Shown: piece by piece, positions 17,003-26,800 of the stretch
Layout: each line of letters starts with the position of its first letter
Numbering within the stretch: the stretch's first letter is position 1
Assembly: GCA_965200945.1 (NCBI GenBank)
Contig: OZ241749.1
Location: forward strand, 1,736,001-1,800,000
From: JADCRZ01 sp965200945
Lineage (GTDB): Bacteria > Bacteroidota > Bacteroidia > Chitinophagales > Chitinophagaceae
Direction of reading: 5' to 3'
Length of the DNA stretch: 64,000 nt
Translations under genes and position numbers: made by a program
The notes under the pieces: model-generated
Told to the model about the DNA's origin: nothing
The model's input: only the letters and a program-made list of their open reading frames with translations
The model's database searches: none

Positions 17003-18217
17003 ATGAATCTCCACGAGTACCAATCGAAAGAATTAATAAAGAAATATAATGTAGCTGTTCAGGAAGGCATCGCGTGCAGCACACCCAACGAAGCGGAAGA
17101 AGCTTACCGCCAGATCAAGACCCTCTACGGGAGCAACTTTGCGGTAGTGAAGGCACAGATTCACGCCGGCGGCCGTGGAAAGGGCAAGATCATGGGCAAG
17201 GAACAACGCGGCGTAGCCGTAGGCAAAAATGCAGAAGCCGTTAAAGAGATCGCCCAGAACATTCTCGGCGGTACGCTGGTTACCATCCAGACCGGCCCGA
17301 GCGGAAAAGTAGTCAACAAAGTGCTGGTAGCACAGGATGTTTATTACGAAGGCGCCAGCCCTGTACAAGAGTTTTATCTCTCTATCCTGCTCGATCGCGC
17401 AAAGGGCGAGAACGTGATCATGTACAGTACCGAAGGAGGAATGGACATTGAAGAAGTAGCACACAGCACCCCCGAAAAGATCTTCAAGGAATGGGTACAC
17501 CCGGGCGGCAAGCTCCAGGCTTTCCAGGCCAGAAAGATCGCGTTCAATTTCGGACTGAGCGGCGAAGCTTTCAAAAGCATGGTGAAATTTGTAACAAGCC
17601 TGTACAACGCTTATGTAGGGCTCGATTGCAGCATGCTCGAGATCAACCCGCTATTCAAAACCAGCGACAACAAGATCATTGCGGTCGATTGCAAAATGAA
17701 TCTCGATGATAACGCACTCATGCGTCATCCCGACCTGGCGGAGCTGAGAGACATCAGCGAAGAAGATCCCACCGAAGTGGAAGCCGGAAAATACAACCTC
17801 AATTTTGTGAAGCTCGACGGCAACGTGGGCTGTATGGTAAACGGCGCCGGACTTGCCATGGCCACTATGGACATGATCAAACTGAGCGGCGGCGAACCGG
17901 CCAACTTCCTCGACGTGGGCGGCACCGCCAATGCGCAGACCGTGGAAGCCGGGTTCCGCATCATTCTCAAAGACCCCAAGGTAAAAGCCATCCTCATCAA
18001 CATCTTCGGCGGCATTGTACGCTGCGACCGTGTTGCACAGGGAGTCATCGACGCATACAACAAAATGGGCAACATCACCGTACCGATCATTGTGCGTCTG
18101 CAGGGCACCAACGCGGAAGAAGCCAAAAAACTGATCGATGAAAGCGGCCTGAAAGTGCAGTCCGCCATACTCCTCAGCGAAGCGGCCCAGCTTGTGAACA
18201 AAGCCGTCAGCGCCTAA
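17003..18217 (+). CDS. sucC: Succinate--CoA ligase (ADP-forming) subunit beta
   Basis: A 404-residue subunit of succinyl-CoA synthetase in the TCA cycle. It opens with MNLHEYQSKELIKKY, the family start, and carries the ATP-grasp region (KAQIHAGGRGKGKIMG), the metal-binding LEINPL segment and the C-terminal domain with GGTANAQTVEAGFRIIL and NIFGGIVRCDRVAQG. The length is slightly above the E. coli enzyme's. The alpha subunit sucD is not in the window, so the two subunits are encoded apart, which is common in Bacteroidota. Confidence 0.97.
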   Translation: MNLHEYQSKELIKKYNVAVQEGIACSTPNEAEEAYRQIKTLYGSNFAVVKAQIHAGGRGKGKIMGKEQRGVAVGKNAEAVKEIAQNILGGTLVTIQTGPSGKVVNKVLVAQDVYYEGASPVQEFYLSILLDRAKGENVIMYSTEGGMDIEEVAHSTPEKIFKEWVHPGGKLQAFQARKIAFNFGLSGEAFKSMVKFVTSLYNAYVGLDCSMLEINPLFKTSDNKIIAVDCKMNLDDNALMRHPDLAELRDISEEDPTEVEAGKYNLNFVKLDGNVGCMVNGAGLAMATMDMIKLSGGEPANFLDVGGTANAQTVEAGFRIILKDPKVKAILINIFGGIVRCDRVAQGVIDAYNKMGNITVPIIVRLQGTNAEEAKKLIDESGLKVQSAILLSEAAQLVNKAVSA

Positions 18218-18257
18218 CTGTTTCATTCACTTCAACAACAGATCTAAGCAACCTATT

Positions 18258-18572
18258 ATGCCTGATCTCCAAGATATGATAGCCCGGGAAATTATTCCGG
18301 GCTATTCTGCTAAATTCCTTCACGGGCAACAAAGCACGCTTGCTTTCTGGAACATCGTGAAAGGGAGCCCGATGCCCCGCCACCAGCACCCCCACGAACA
18401 GCTGACCTACGTGGCAGAAGGCGTCATAGAAATGACGATCGGCGAAGAGACCTTCGTTTTTACCAAAGGCATGTGTCATGTCATCCCGCCCGATACGCCC
18501 CATTCAGCCGTTGCCCTGGAAGATTGCAAAGTGATCGACGCGTTCAGTCCGGCCAGGGATGATTACCGCTAG
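18258..18572 (+). CDS. Small cupin-domain protein
   Basis: A 104-residue single-domain cupin. Cupin motif 1 is PRHQHPHEQLTYVAEGVIEM, with His residues and a Gln where Glu is usual, and motif 2 is GMCHVIPPDTPHSAVA. These residues probably hold a divalent metal. Single-domain cupins have many roles (sugar-binding, dioxygenase, isomerase) and none can be chosen here. It is only five bases upstream of the outer membrane gene, so they are likely co-transcribed. Confidence 0.87.
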   Translation: MPDLQDMIAREIIPGYSAKFLHGQQSTLAFWNIVKGSPMPRHQHPHEQLTYVAEGVIEMTIGEETFVFTKGMCHVIPPDTPHSAVALEDCKVIDAFSPARDDYR

Positions 18573-18577
18573 AGACC

Positions 18578-19339
18578 ATGAAAAAATATATACTGTGCTG
18601 TGCCTGTCTGTTTGCTTTTACTGCCGCCTTTGCACAGGAGAGAGAGCATATAGAAACCGACCGGCCGAATGAAACCGAGGTTCCGTACATTGTTCCCCGT
18701 AAGTACTTTCAGTTTGAAACGGGTGTACGGACAGAGAAAAAATCAGAGAACAACAGGCTATTTTCCACTCCTGAGTTGCTGGCCAAGTACGGCATCACCG
18801 ACCAGCTTGAATTCAGGATAAAGACCAGCTACTCGACCCGCATCGAGCATTATATTCCCAACGACAAAGTAACATCCGGCATCGAACCCGTAGAGATCGG
18901 GCTCAAGCTGGCAGTACTGAAAGAAAAACGGTGGATACCCAAGACCGCACTGCTTTTTCAGACGGGCATACCCCGGGTGAGCACAGGTGCCTTCCGCGCC
19001 AAGCACCTCGCCCCTACGCTCCGGCTGCTGATGGAGAACAATATCACCGATAGATTTTCGCTGAACTACAATGCGGGAGCGGAATGGGACGGTTTTGAAA
19101 CAGATCCGGAATGGATGTACAGCGTAGTACCCGGGATCGATATCGGCGACCATTTTCATGTGTTTACAGAGCTGTATTGTTTCCTGCAAAACAATGAGCC
19201 ATCCGAATATACGCTCGACGGAGGCATGGAGTATTTTATCGGCAAGAATATCGCCCTCGATGTCTGTTCCGGCTTTGGCCTTAACAAAGCCGCATCCCCG
19301 TTCTTTCTGACGCTTGGCGGCTCCGTAAAGTTCCGGTAA
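18578..19339 (+). CDS. Outer membrane beta-barrel protein, MetA-pathway-of-phenol-degradation/transporter-like
   Basis: A 253-residue exported protein with a clear signal peptide (MKKYILCCACLFAFTAAFAQ). After it comes HIETDRPNETEVPYIVPRKYFQFETG, then long alternating strands and a final VKFR ending in an aromatic-basic end as in outer membrane barrels. The sequence fits a group annotated as transporter or MetA-pathway-of-phenol-degradation protein; that name is historical and does not prove a substrate. It follows the cupin closely. Confidence 0.75.
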   Translation: MKKYILCCACLFAFTAAFAQEREHIETDRPNETEVPYIVPRKYFQFETGVRTEKKSENNRLFSTPELLAKYGITDQLEFRIKTSYSTRIEHYIPNDKVTSGIEPVEIGLKLAVLKEKRWIPKTALLFQTGIPRVSTGAFRAKHLAPTLRLLMENNITDRFSLNYNAGAEWDGFETDPEWMYSVVPGIDIGDHFHVFTELYCFLQNNEPSEYTLDGGMEYFIGKNIALDVCSGFGLNKAASPFFLTLGGSVKFR

Positions 19340-19370
19340 CAAAGACCGGAGGCTGTTTCCGGAATACCGC

Positions 19371-20162
19371 TTATTTCCCGAAAATCTCATTGAGCAAACC
19401 TGCCAGGTGCACGCCGCCTTTGAGCAGCTGCATATTCAGCGTTTGCAGGTGATCGTAAATGTAGCGGTAACTCAGCCGCTGGTCGGCATGCGTGATCTCT
19501 TCAAGCACCGGGGTAGCGATCGTATAGGAGTCGAAGATCCATTGCGAAAAGGGTTCTTTCTGCCAGGCAGTGCGCTGGGCGGCGGTTGTATGATTGATGG
19601 CAGCCGTATATTCGGTATAGCTCAGCTGCTGGTTATCGATAACCCGTGAATCCCAAACCGAGTGCAGGTTGGTATGCTCGCTGAACCACTGTACCGTGAT
19701 CTTGTTGCCGCCCTCCTGCTCATCGCGCGTGTGCAAGGGCTGATGGACGTCTTCGGCGATGTGGATGAGCATCCGCAGATCAAAAAGCTTTTCACCGGCA
19801 GACAGGTTTTTCTTTTTGAGTGCGGCGGTAAGGAATTGTAACCGGGTGTACGCATCGGTATCGGCATCCATCTTCAGATAATCCTGCAAGGCGCTGTAGG
19901 TAAGGCCGGCCTTCAGATCAATATAATGCCATGCATCGTAATTGACAGAGGTATCCGACTTGATGAAATCCCCCCAGTTACTGGCCATCGCGATCGATTC
20001 GTCGCCAAGGATCGCCCTGATCGCTGCACGGGCCTTCGCGTTGAGATAGGAATCAGCGATCTGTCCTGTAATGCGGTGCCCCTGCGTTCCCCAGGCGCCT
20101 GCTTCGGAAGGAATGTATACAAATGCCGCCAGCCAAAGGATCCGTATGATACGCCTGATCAT
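19371..20162 (-). CDS. S1/P1-family zinc nuclease, exported
   Basis: A 263-residue secreted nuclease. After the signal peptide (residues 1-22) the mature chain begins WGTQGHRITGQIADSYLN, where the N-terminal Trp and downstream His are zinc ligands in the S1/P1 family. Further family motifs are HYIDLK, HIAEDVHQPLHTRDEQEGGN and the HSVWDSRVI segment. Such enzymes cut single-stranded nucleic acid and can act as 3'-nucleotidases, in the periplasm or outside, with three zinc ions. It is divergent from the nine-gene block and separated from it by a perfect palindrome; a shared role is only a possibility. Confidence 0.93.
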   Translation of the reverse strand: MIRRIIRILWLAAFVYIPSEAGAWGTQGHRITGQIADSYLNAKARAAIRAILGDESIAMASNWGDFIKSDTSVNYDAWHYIDLKAGLTYSALQDYLKMDADTDAYTRLQFLTAALKKKNLSAGEKLFDLRMLIHIAEDVHQPLHTRDEQEGGNKITVQWFSEHTNLHSVWDSRVIDNQQLSYTEYTAAINHTTAAQRTAWQKEPFSQWIFDSYTIATPVLEEITHADQRLSYRYIYDHLQTLNMQLLKGGVHLAGLLNEIFGK

Positions 20163-20213
20163 CAGTAGATTTTTTTGAATGAGTAATCCGGGGGTAAAAA
20201 TAGGCGATTGACT

Positions 20214-20243
20214 GCTTTTTTCAGCCGATCGGCTGAAAAAAGC
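20214..20243. promoter_or_regulatory. Perfect 30-base palindrome between divergent nuclease and nine-gene block
   Basis: A 30-base fully self-complementary sequence is centred at 20228/20229, with core CAGCCGATCGGCTG, flanked by six T on the left and six A on the right. The base runs are in the reverse order of a hairpin terminator (A tract before, T tract after), so in either transcript it would not end in U residues. It lies 51 bases upstream of the S1/P1 start and 168 bases upstream of the block's first gene. An operator for a dimeric regulator is the simplest reading; an extruded cruciform is another. No Bacteroidota promoter with both boxes could be fixed in this gap. Confidence 0.6.
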
Positions 20244-20411
20244 CGTTTATGAAAACTGCGATGCCACTCATCACAAAAACGCTGCATCGCCCTTCTATTT
20301 TTATGAAAATGTTAGTGCATTAATCAATATTTTTAACCATGGATCGGTGGATGGCACGACTGCGCATGAAGCCTGGTTCAACTTTATATGACACTGACCG
20401 ATATAAATCAA

Positions 20412-21848
20412 ATGCATAACCGGACTTGGCTGCTCGCAGTATTCTTTTTTATGATGGCCGCCTGCAACAACAACCGCAGCGGCAGCGGCCGTAGAAGCAG
20501 CGGTGCAGAAGAACAACCCGCGGGCACAAAGGAAGCACCTGCAGAAAAACAGCCCCTGCCTGCTACAGACAACTCAAAAGCGGATTATAACATTTATATC
20601 GAGAACTCGGGGAGTATGTTCGGCTATGTGACCAGGCCCACGACGTTCACCAACAGTGTGTACGAGATCATCACCGACCTCTACGCCAAGAACGTGGCCA
20701 ACCGCCTTAACCTCTACTTTATCAACGATTCGATCTGTCCTCAAAAACCCAACGCCGACCCGAAGGACATGCAGAATTTTATCCGCAACCTGAGCCCGCA
20801 GACAATGAGCAACTCGGGATGCGGCGTTACGGATTCGCAGCTGCCGGATATCATCAAACAGGTCATCGGCGCAGCGCCCGACAAGGTCAACATCTTAATC
20901 TCCGACTGTATCTTTTCCAGCAACGGCGGCAATTCCGCTGCGAGTCTGGATGCCGCCAAAAACTCACTGGAACTGTTTGTATCGCGTGAACTGGGCAAGC
21001 GCGATTTTTCAACCATCCTCATCAAGCTGACCTCTCCCTACTATGGCAAATACTGGATCGAGAGCGCCAACCGCACAAAAAAATGGGAATGGCTCAACGG
21101 GCAGAGCCGGCCTTATTATATGCTGGTGTTCGGCCGGCAGGACAAGCTCGCGTCATTTTACTCGCACATCCGCTTCAGGGAATATTCCGGGTATGAGAAC
21201 AGTCATTTTATGCTGCCGCCCTCTGCCAGTCACCCCCCGGCGCAGATCATCCGAAATAACAAGATCGGCGATTTCAGGATCGAGCAGCCGGCCACCCGGC
21301 TGGTGATCAACAACGCCGTACCCGGCGGTAGGAACGCAGCATCGGAGGAATTCCAATTCTCACTTGCGGCAGATCTCACCAACCTGTCGATGGAAGAAGC
21401 CTATCTTTCCAATCCCGGAAATTATGAACTGCCGTCAAATTACTCGCTGGTGTCGGTGGCCAAAACAGACCCGCTCAACAACGAAAGCCAGGCTGGCTAC
21501 TCGCATATCTTTACACTGAAAACGATCGACCTGAAACAAAACCAGGAAGTGGCCATCAAACTGAAATCAAAGATGCCCGACTGGATCAGCAGGTCATCTA
21601 ACACCGACGACAGCAGGCCGTTTGATGCGGTGCAGCAGAAACAAACCTTTGGGCTCGAATACCTGGTGAGGGGCATGTCGGAAGCGTACGCGGACAAGTA
21701 CGAAGGAAAAGAACAGCTGGCGATCAACGTGCAGGTAAGCAAAGACAATTACGCCGCTCATGGAAAAAGCGGCGGTTTCCCGTGGGCAATCATCATCAGT
21801 CTCATTGTGATCGTTTTTATCATTGTTTGGCTAAAAAACAAAAAATAG
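20412..21848 (+). CDS. vWA-like periplasmic protein, first gene of the nine-gene block
   Basis: A 478-residue envelope protein. The start at 20412 gives a signal sequence with a lipobox-like MAAC (Cys18), followed by CNNN; an ATG at 20388 adds eight residues. After a disordered Gly/Ser/Glu-rich linker, residues about 58-250 look like a von Willebrand A domain: IYIENSGSMFGY carries ExSxS in place of the usual MIDAS DxSxS, and KVNILISDCIF fits a later core strand. A beta-rich region follows, and the chain ends in one membrane helix (about 453-472) with a basic end. So the body is probably periplasmic and held in the inner membrane. It is five bases from the next gene. The domain call is by motif and secondary-structure pattern and is moderate. 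Confidence 0.7.
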   Translation: MHNRTWLLAVFFFMMAACNNNRSGSGRRSSGAEEQPAGTKEAPAEKQPLPATDNSKADYNIYIENSGSMFGYVTRPTTFTNSVYEIITDLYAKNVANRLNLYFINDSICPQKPNADPKDMQNFIRNLSPQTMSNSGCGVTDSQLPDIIKQVIGAAPDKVNILISDCIFSSNGGNSAASLDAAKNSLELFVSRELGKRDFSTILIKLTSPYYGKYWIESANRTKKWEWLNGQSRPYYMLVFGRQDKLASFYSHIRFREYSGYENSHFMLPPSASHPPAQIIRNNKIGDFRIEQPATRLVINNAVPGGRNAASEEFQFSLAADLTNLSMEEAYLSNPGNYELPSNYSLVSVAKTDPLNNESQAGYSHIFTLKTIDLKQNQEVAIKLKSKMPDWISRSSNTDDSRPFDAVQQKQTFGLEYLVRGMSEAYADKYEGKEQLAINVQVSKDNYAAHGKSGGFPWAIIISLIVIVFIIVWLKNKK

Positions 21849-21852
21849 GATC

Positions 21853-22308
21853 ATGAATGCCATCTCAGAATTTCTGATCTCCCTCTTTGAATCGTTCGGG
21901 TTGTACTCGAGCCAGAACGGACTGGGCGAGCACCTGCGCGGGCTCGACATCAAATGCGTCGATTACACCGGCCAGTCTATTTACTCCATCGTGTTCATCA
22001 GCCTGTTTGTGGTAAATACACTTATCATGCTGAACTATTACTACGGCATCCTCAACCGCATCCCGTTCAACCGCTGGTGGTGGTGGCTCATCAATGTGCT
22101 GGCCGGCGCCCTCATCCTGTTTATCATCGCATACACCTATCCCAACAACGACCTGGCAACCGGCAACTACTGCAACCAGCTTCACATGACCGGGTCCGAT
22201 TGCTCCGGCTTCGGACTTACCGCGGCCATCTTTTCCATTATCTGGTGCCTCATTTTGTCGCTGCTGATCAAATGGAAGAGTTCCATCAACAAAAAATCAC
22301 CTTTTTAA
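21853..22308 (+). CDS. Three-helix membrane protein of the nine-gene block
   Basis: A 151-residue inner membrane protein that I do not recognise. Three hydrophobic helices are visible (about residues 38-62, 73-95 and 118-142). The segment between the first two has four Trp in a row (RWWWWLIN), and the loop before the third carries two Cys (NYCNQLHMTGSDC). The N-terminal 35 residues are amphipathic. It lies four bases after the vWA gene and two bases before the tubulin-like gene, so co-expression is nearly certain. A membrane platform for the cytoplasmic NTPases is inference only. Confidence 0.8.
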   Translation: MNAISEFLISLFESFGLYSSQNGLGEHLRGLDIKCVDYTGQSIYSIVFISLFVVNTLIMLNYYYGILNRIPFNRWWWWLINVLAGALILFIIAYTYPNNDLATGNYCNQLHMTGSDCSGFGLTAAIFSIIWCLILSLLIKWKSSINKKSPF

Positions 22309-22310
22309 GC

Positions 22311-23789
22311 ATGCCCAAACTATTTCTATTTGCGATCGGCGGTACCGGCTCCCGGGTGGTAAAAGCGCTGACCATGCTGCTGGCAGCAGGTGTGGAGACC
22401 AACAATCCTGAAACGATCGTACCCATCATCATCGATCCTGACAGTGCCAACGGCGATCTCACACGTACCATCGAGATCGTAAAACTGTACAAAGAGATCC
22501 GCGAGAAATCCGGTTCGGATAAATCTGATTTTTTCAAGACGAAGATCTCTTCGCTCGACGAGCTCGGCGACGGTGGCTTCGTGTCGGACAATTTCACTTT
22601 CGACATCGAAGGGGTGAAAGAACAGCTCTTCAAGGATTTCATCGGCTACAGCGAGCTCGACCGCAGCAACCGCGCCTTTACTTCGCTAATCTTTTCGAAG
22701 AACAACCTGAACGCCGATATGGACGTGGGTTTCAAAGGCAACCCCAACATCGGCAGCGTGGTCTTGAACAAGTTCAAGGACACGGATTTTTTCCGCAAGT
22801 TCGCGTCCAACTTCGAGCAGAACGACCGAGTGTTCATCATCAGCTCGATCTTCGGGGGCACCGGCGCCGCCGGCTTTCCGCTTATCCTCAAGAACGTGCG
22901 TGATGCCGCCCATCCCCTGCCCCACCACAATTTCCTGCGCAACGCCCGCATCGGTGCAGTGAGCATCCTGCCTTATTTCGGGGTAGATAAGAATGACAAG
23001 ACATCGATCGACAGCAACACATTCATCTCGAAGACAAAGGCGGCGCTTTCGTACTATGCCCGGAACGTGAGCGGCAACAATTCCATCAACGCGTTGTACT
23101 ATATCGGCGACGTGGTCACGAACGAGCAGAAAGGTGCGGACGGGGCCGCACAGCAGCGCAACAAAGCCCATTTCATAGAGCTGGCAGCCGCCCTTTCTAT
23201 CATCGATTTTATGGAACTGGGCGACACCGATCTCAATGTTGTGAATGGCACGGCTACCAATCCCAAATTCTTCGAATTCGGGCTGCAGAAAGAAACGGCT
23301 TCCGTTCAGTTTGCCGACCTCGCGAAGGAGACACACGACCTGGTTGCCAAACCGCTCACGCGCTTTGCCCTGTTCCAGAGTTTCCTCGAAAATCATTACG
23401 AAGAATTTTCCGAAGCCAAAGGCGAAGCCTGGGCCAGCAACGGCAACAACAAACTCACCAAAGAGGCGCTCGGCGTGCGTTACCGGCACAGCCTCTCCGC
23501 CTTCAACCAGCATTTCCGCGAATGGCTGCAGGAAATGAGCACTTCCAACGTGGCTTTTTATCCCATCGATTTCAGCAAGTCGGGCAAAGACATTTTCAAC
23601 CTCGTGAACGGCACGCCGGAGAAAAAGGGTTTTCTCACGGGTATCCTCAAAGGGTCGGGACTGGGCAACTACCGGAATGTATTGTCGGAGACCGAGCCGC
23701 AGTTCGATCACCTATCGAGCCAGCAGAAGCTGCTGGCGCTTTTTTCGGAAGCCACGGAAAAGATCGTGAATGAAAAAATCAATGTTTAA
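22311..23789 (+). CDS. Tubulin/FtsZ-like protein
   Basis: A 492-residue cytoplasmic protein with the nucleotide-binding marks of the tubulin/FtsZ superfamily. FAIGGTGSRVV (residues 7-17) fits the first phosphate loop; IFGGTGAAGFP (residues 180-190) fits the glycine-rich tubulin signature loop, GGGTGxG in FtsZ, with one Gly replaced by Phe and another by Ala. An acidic IDPDSANGD stretch at 41-49 fits a ribose- or phosphate-side loop. The start at 22311 is chosen because it opens right before the first strand. It is longer than FtsZ and has no FtsZ C-terminal peptide, so it is not the division protein. Divergent tubulin-like families in bacteria are known and mostly unstudied. It probably binds GTP and may polymerise, which is inference. 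Confidence 0.78.
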   Translation: MPKLFLFAIGGTGSRVVKALTMLLAAGVETNNPETIVPIIIDPDSANGDLTRTIEIVKLYKEIREKSGSDKSDFFKTKISSLDELGDGGFVSDNFTFDIEGVKEQLFKDFIGYSELDRSNRAFTSLIFSKNNLNADMDVGFKGNPNIGSVVLNKFKDTDFFRKFASNFEQNDRVFIISSIFGGTGAAGFPLILKNVRDAAHPLPHHNFLRNARIGAVSILPYFGVDKNDKTSIDSNTFISKTKAALSYYARNVSGNNSINALYYIGDVVTNEQKGADGAAQQRNKAHFIELAAALSIIDFMELGDTDLNVVNGTATNPKFFEFGLQKETASVQFADLAKETHDLVAKPLTRFALFQSFLENHYEEFSEAKGEAWASNGNNKLTKEALGVRYRHSLSAFNQHFREWLQEMSTSNVAFYPIDFSKSGKDIFNLVNGTPEKKGFLTGILKGSGLGNYRNVLSETEPQFDHLSSQQKLLALFSEATEKIVNEKINV

Positions 23790-23803
23790 AGCAGCGCGTT
23801 ACC

Positions 23804-26800
23804 ATGAGTAAATTATTTCGCTTACATACGGGCGCCGGAGAAAATGTGGAGCACTGGCAGCAGATACCCGGTCACCTGTCTGATAATTTTATCAACTCGA
23901 TCGCCGATCCGGCGGGCTCCAACGCCCAGAACCAGATCACGTCTATTCCCAGTCCTTTTGCGCGGATGGACCTGGTGCGGACCGCCTTCAGGTACATCAA
24001 CAGCAAACGCACGCCGGAAGGCACGTCCATCTATCACCGCCTTGTGTCCGACTGTCTGGATGTAGCCGAGATCTTTTTCAACATCGAAGCATTCGGCGAC
24101 AAGATAGAGCTGCTTGAATGGAGCTCCGGCATTGCGTACAACAACGGCCAGCTGCAGGTAACGCCCGACAGCGACCTGGGCAAGCTGATCCATTCGGGTA
24201 ATCCGAAGCACAAGCTGCTCGGGGAAACCCTGCAGATGTACCTGTTTCAGGATGCACAGGCGTTCAACTTCAGCGAGCTCAAACACATCTACCTGCTCAA
24301 CTACAAGCAGGGCAAGGAACTGATCAATATCATAGGGGGCACGTCGCCCTCCACCCTGTTCTTTTCTTCCGCCAACGACCTGTCGTATGTGGACATCAGC
24401 TTTGGCAATGACCGCGTTTTCGACAACAGCTATTGCGCCCTGTACCAGCGCAGCAAAGAGTTCATCCGCTTCATATATTCGTTCGAACACGCATTTCCCG
24501 GCTTTCCGACGCGCTTTCCGGATATCAAGGAATACCTCGACCAGACCTTCGGCATACTCGACCGCAGCCTGCAGGATGCCATCAGGCAGGAAGAAAGGGA
24601 CAACTCGTACCACCAGTACAAACTGATCGATGTTGGAGCGGAAAACAACAACGCGGAGATCCTCGGGTTCCGGTTGCGCACCAAAGACTATAAGGTGCTG
24701 GCCACTTCCAGCGAGAACGATTTTGTGATAGAGGATTCAAAGAACGCAACAGGCCTTATCCCCTGCGTGCTTCCGACCGAGCCCTTCAACGATCCGCTCT
24801 CTTATGTTGGCGGCGTATGGCAGCGAAACTTTCACCAGAACGTGCCCTTCTTCGACGAGCGGCCGCTGCAGGAAAGAACGCTGCCCAACCAGACGCAGAT
24901 CAAATATCCCTACCTCACCGTCAGCGACCTGCTGGAGCCTTACCTCATCAAGCTGCCTTTCCCGGTAGATGAAGATCGCTTCTTTGGAGGCAACTACGAG
25001 ATACGCCAGGGTGAAAGGGACCACGGGTATGCGCTGCCGCTGAAGAAAAAATTCTTTGAATACTTTTCGCTCAAAGACCTGCAGGGCGCCGTGTCTGACG
25101 GAAGAAAGCGGTTCGAGATGACCCAGATGCCGGGCGGCGTGAAGGTGATCCTCCGCATCCCGATACAAAAAGGAAGATACATCCAGTTGTCGAGGATCTA
25201 CAACGCCAACCAGTTCCAGGACCGTGTGCAGCAGCCCAACGAAAAAGAAAACGCGGGCGTGATCATCGACAACCAGTTTACCCTGGCCATCTACCCGTTC
25301 CTGCAATTCGCCCCGATGGTGAATCCGCATTACCGGGTCTTGCTGGTAGACCGCGACGTACAGCCGCTGACAAAATACCTGGAGTACTCGGTCAAGTTTT
25401 ACAAAGAATCCGATCCTGCCGTGTCGCTGCCTGTGGTGGCCCGAAAGACGCGCAGCAGCAAGCAGCAGGCGCAGGGCGTGAGCACGCATTACCATGTGCT
25501 GGAACAGAATTTCGATTTCATGGAAGTGAGCCACAACCTCGCGACGGGGCTCGTAGTTCCGCTCTTTCCACCCACGCCGGCGCCTTCCAAATCGTTCAAG
25601 TTCGCGATCGACTTTGGTACCACCAATACGCACATCGAATACAAGATGGGCGGCGACGATGCACGGCCGTTCGACATCACCGAACGCGATATCCAGCTGG
25701 GGACGCTTCATTCGGCGGGCAACAACACCGAACATTTTTTCAGCGCCAACGCATCGCGGTTAGGCATCGGCGTTGCCAAGCTGACCTCCATCATCCGCGA
25801 GGAATTTATTCCGTACGAGATCAAGTCATCACTGCAGTACAAGTTCCCGCAGCGTACGGTAATTTACGACAACGATATGTTCAATCCGGATGAACCGAGT
25901 TATGCGCTGGCGGATTTCAACATTCCCTTCTGGTACCTGAAAGAATCCTATAACCTCAACAGCAGCAACAGCGAATGCACGTCGAACCTAAAATGGGCGG
26001 ATTTCAAGAACAATAAGAAGCTGGAAAGAAGGACCAAAGGCTTTCTGAAACAGGTGATGCTTATGATCCGGAACAAGGTGCTGCTCAACGGCGGCAAACT
26101 TTCTTCCACCGAGATCGTGTGGTTCTATCCTTCCAGCATGCCGGTGTTCCGCCGCAAATTTTTGCAGGACGCCTGGACCACCTACTACAGCCGTTATTTC
26201 AACGGCGGCACCGGGCTGTACCGCATGTCGGAATCGCTGGCGCCGTTTCACTTCTTCAAGGAAAAAGGCGGTGTGATCGCGCTCGACAAACCGGTCGCCT
26301 GCATCGACATCGGCGGCGGCACCACCGATGTGGTTATGTACAGCAACAACGAGCCGGTCGTGCTCACGTCGTTCAAGTTTGCCTCCAATTCGCTGTTCGG
26401 TGATGGCTACGGAAATACGTCGGCCACCAACGGCTTTATTCTCGCCTATGAAAAAGTGATCCGCGAAAGCTTATCCAACACGCTCGCACAAAATCTTATC
26501 ACGGTCTACGATTCCATCAAGGCCCGCAACTCGAGGTCGGTGGAACTGATCGAGTTTTTCTTTTCGCTCGAAGAAAATAAACTGATCACCGACAACCGTA
26601 TTCCGCTGGCTTTCTCGAAACTGCTGGCGGAGAACGCCGATCTCAAGATCATCTTCCTGCTGTACTACAGCGCCATCATTTATCACATCGGCACGCTGAT
26701 GAAAGCGAAGGGATTGCAGCCGCCCCGCTTTATCACGTTCAGCGGCAACGGCTCCAAGATCATATCCATCGCCGCCGGCGGCAGCGACCTGGAAAGCCTG

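Noticed and set aside
20214..20243. The 30-base palindrome as a bidirectional terminator
   Set aside because: The T tract precedes and the A tract follows the core, so neither transcript would end in U residues; both flanking genes also point away from it.
22686..23711. A 341-codon minus-strand frame opposite the tubulin-like gene
   Set aside because: A shadow frame inside the operon, with no recognisable product; the plus-strand frame has tubulin-type loops and fits the operon spacing.
22311..23789. The tubulin-like protein as the cell-division protein FtsZ
   Set aside because: The length, the changed glycine loop and lack of the FtsZ C-terminal peptide do not fit, and no ftsA or division genes are near.
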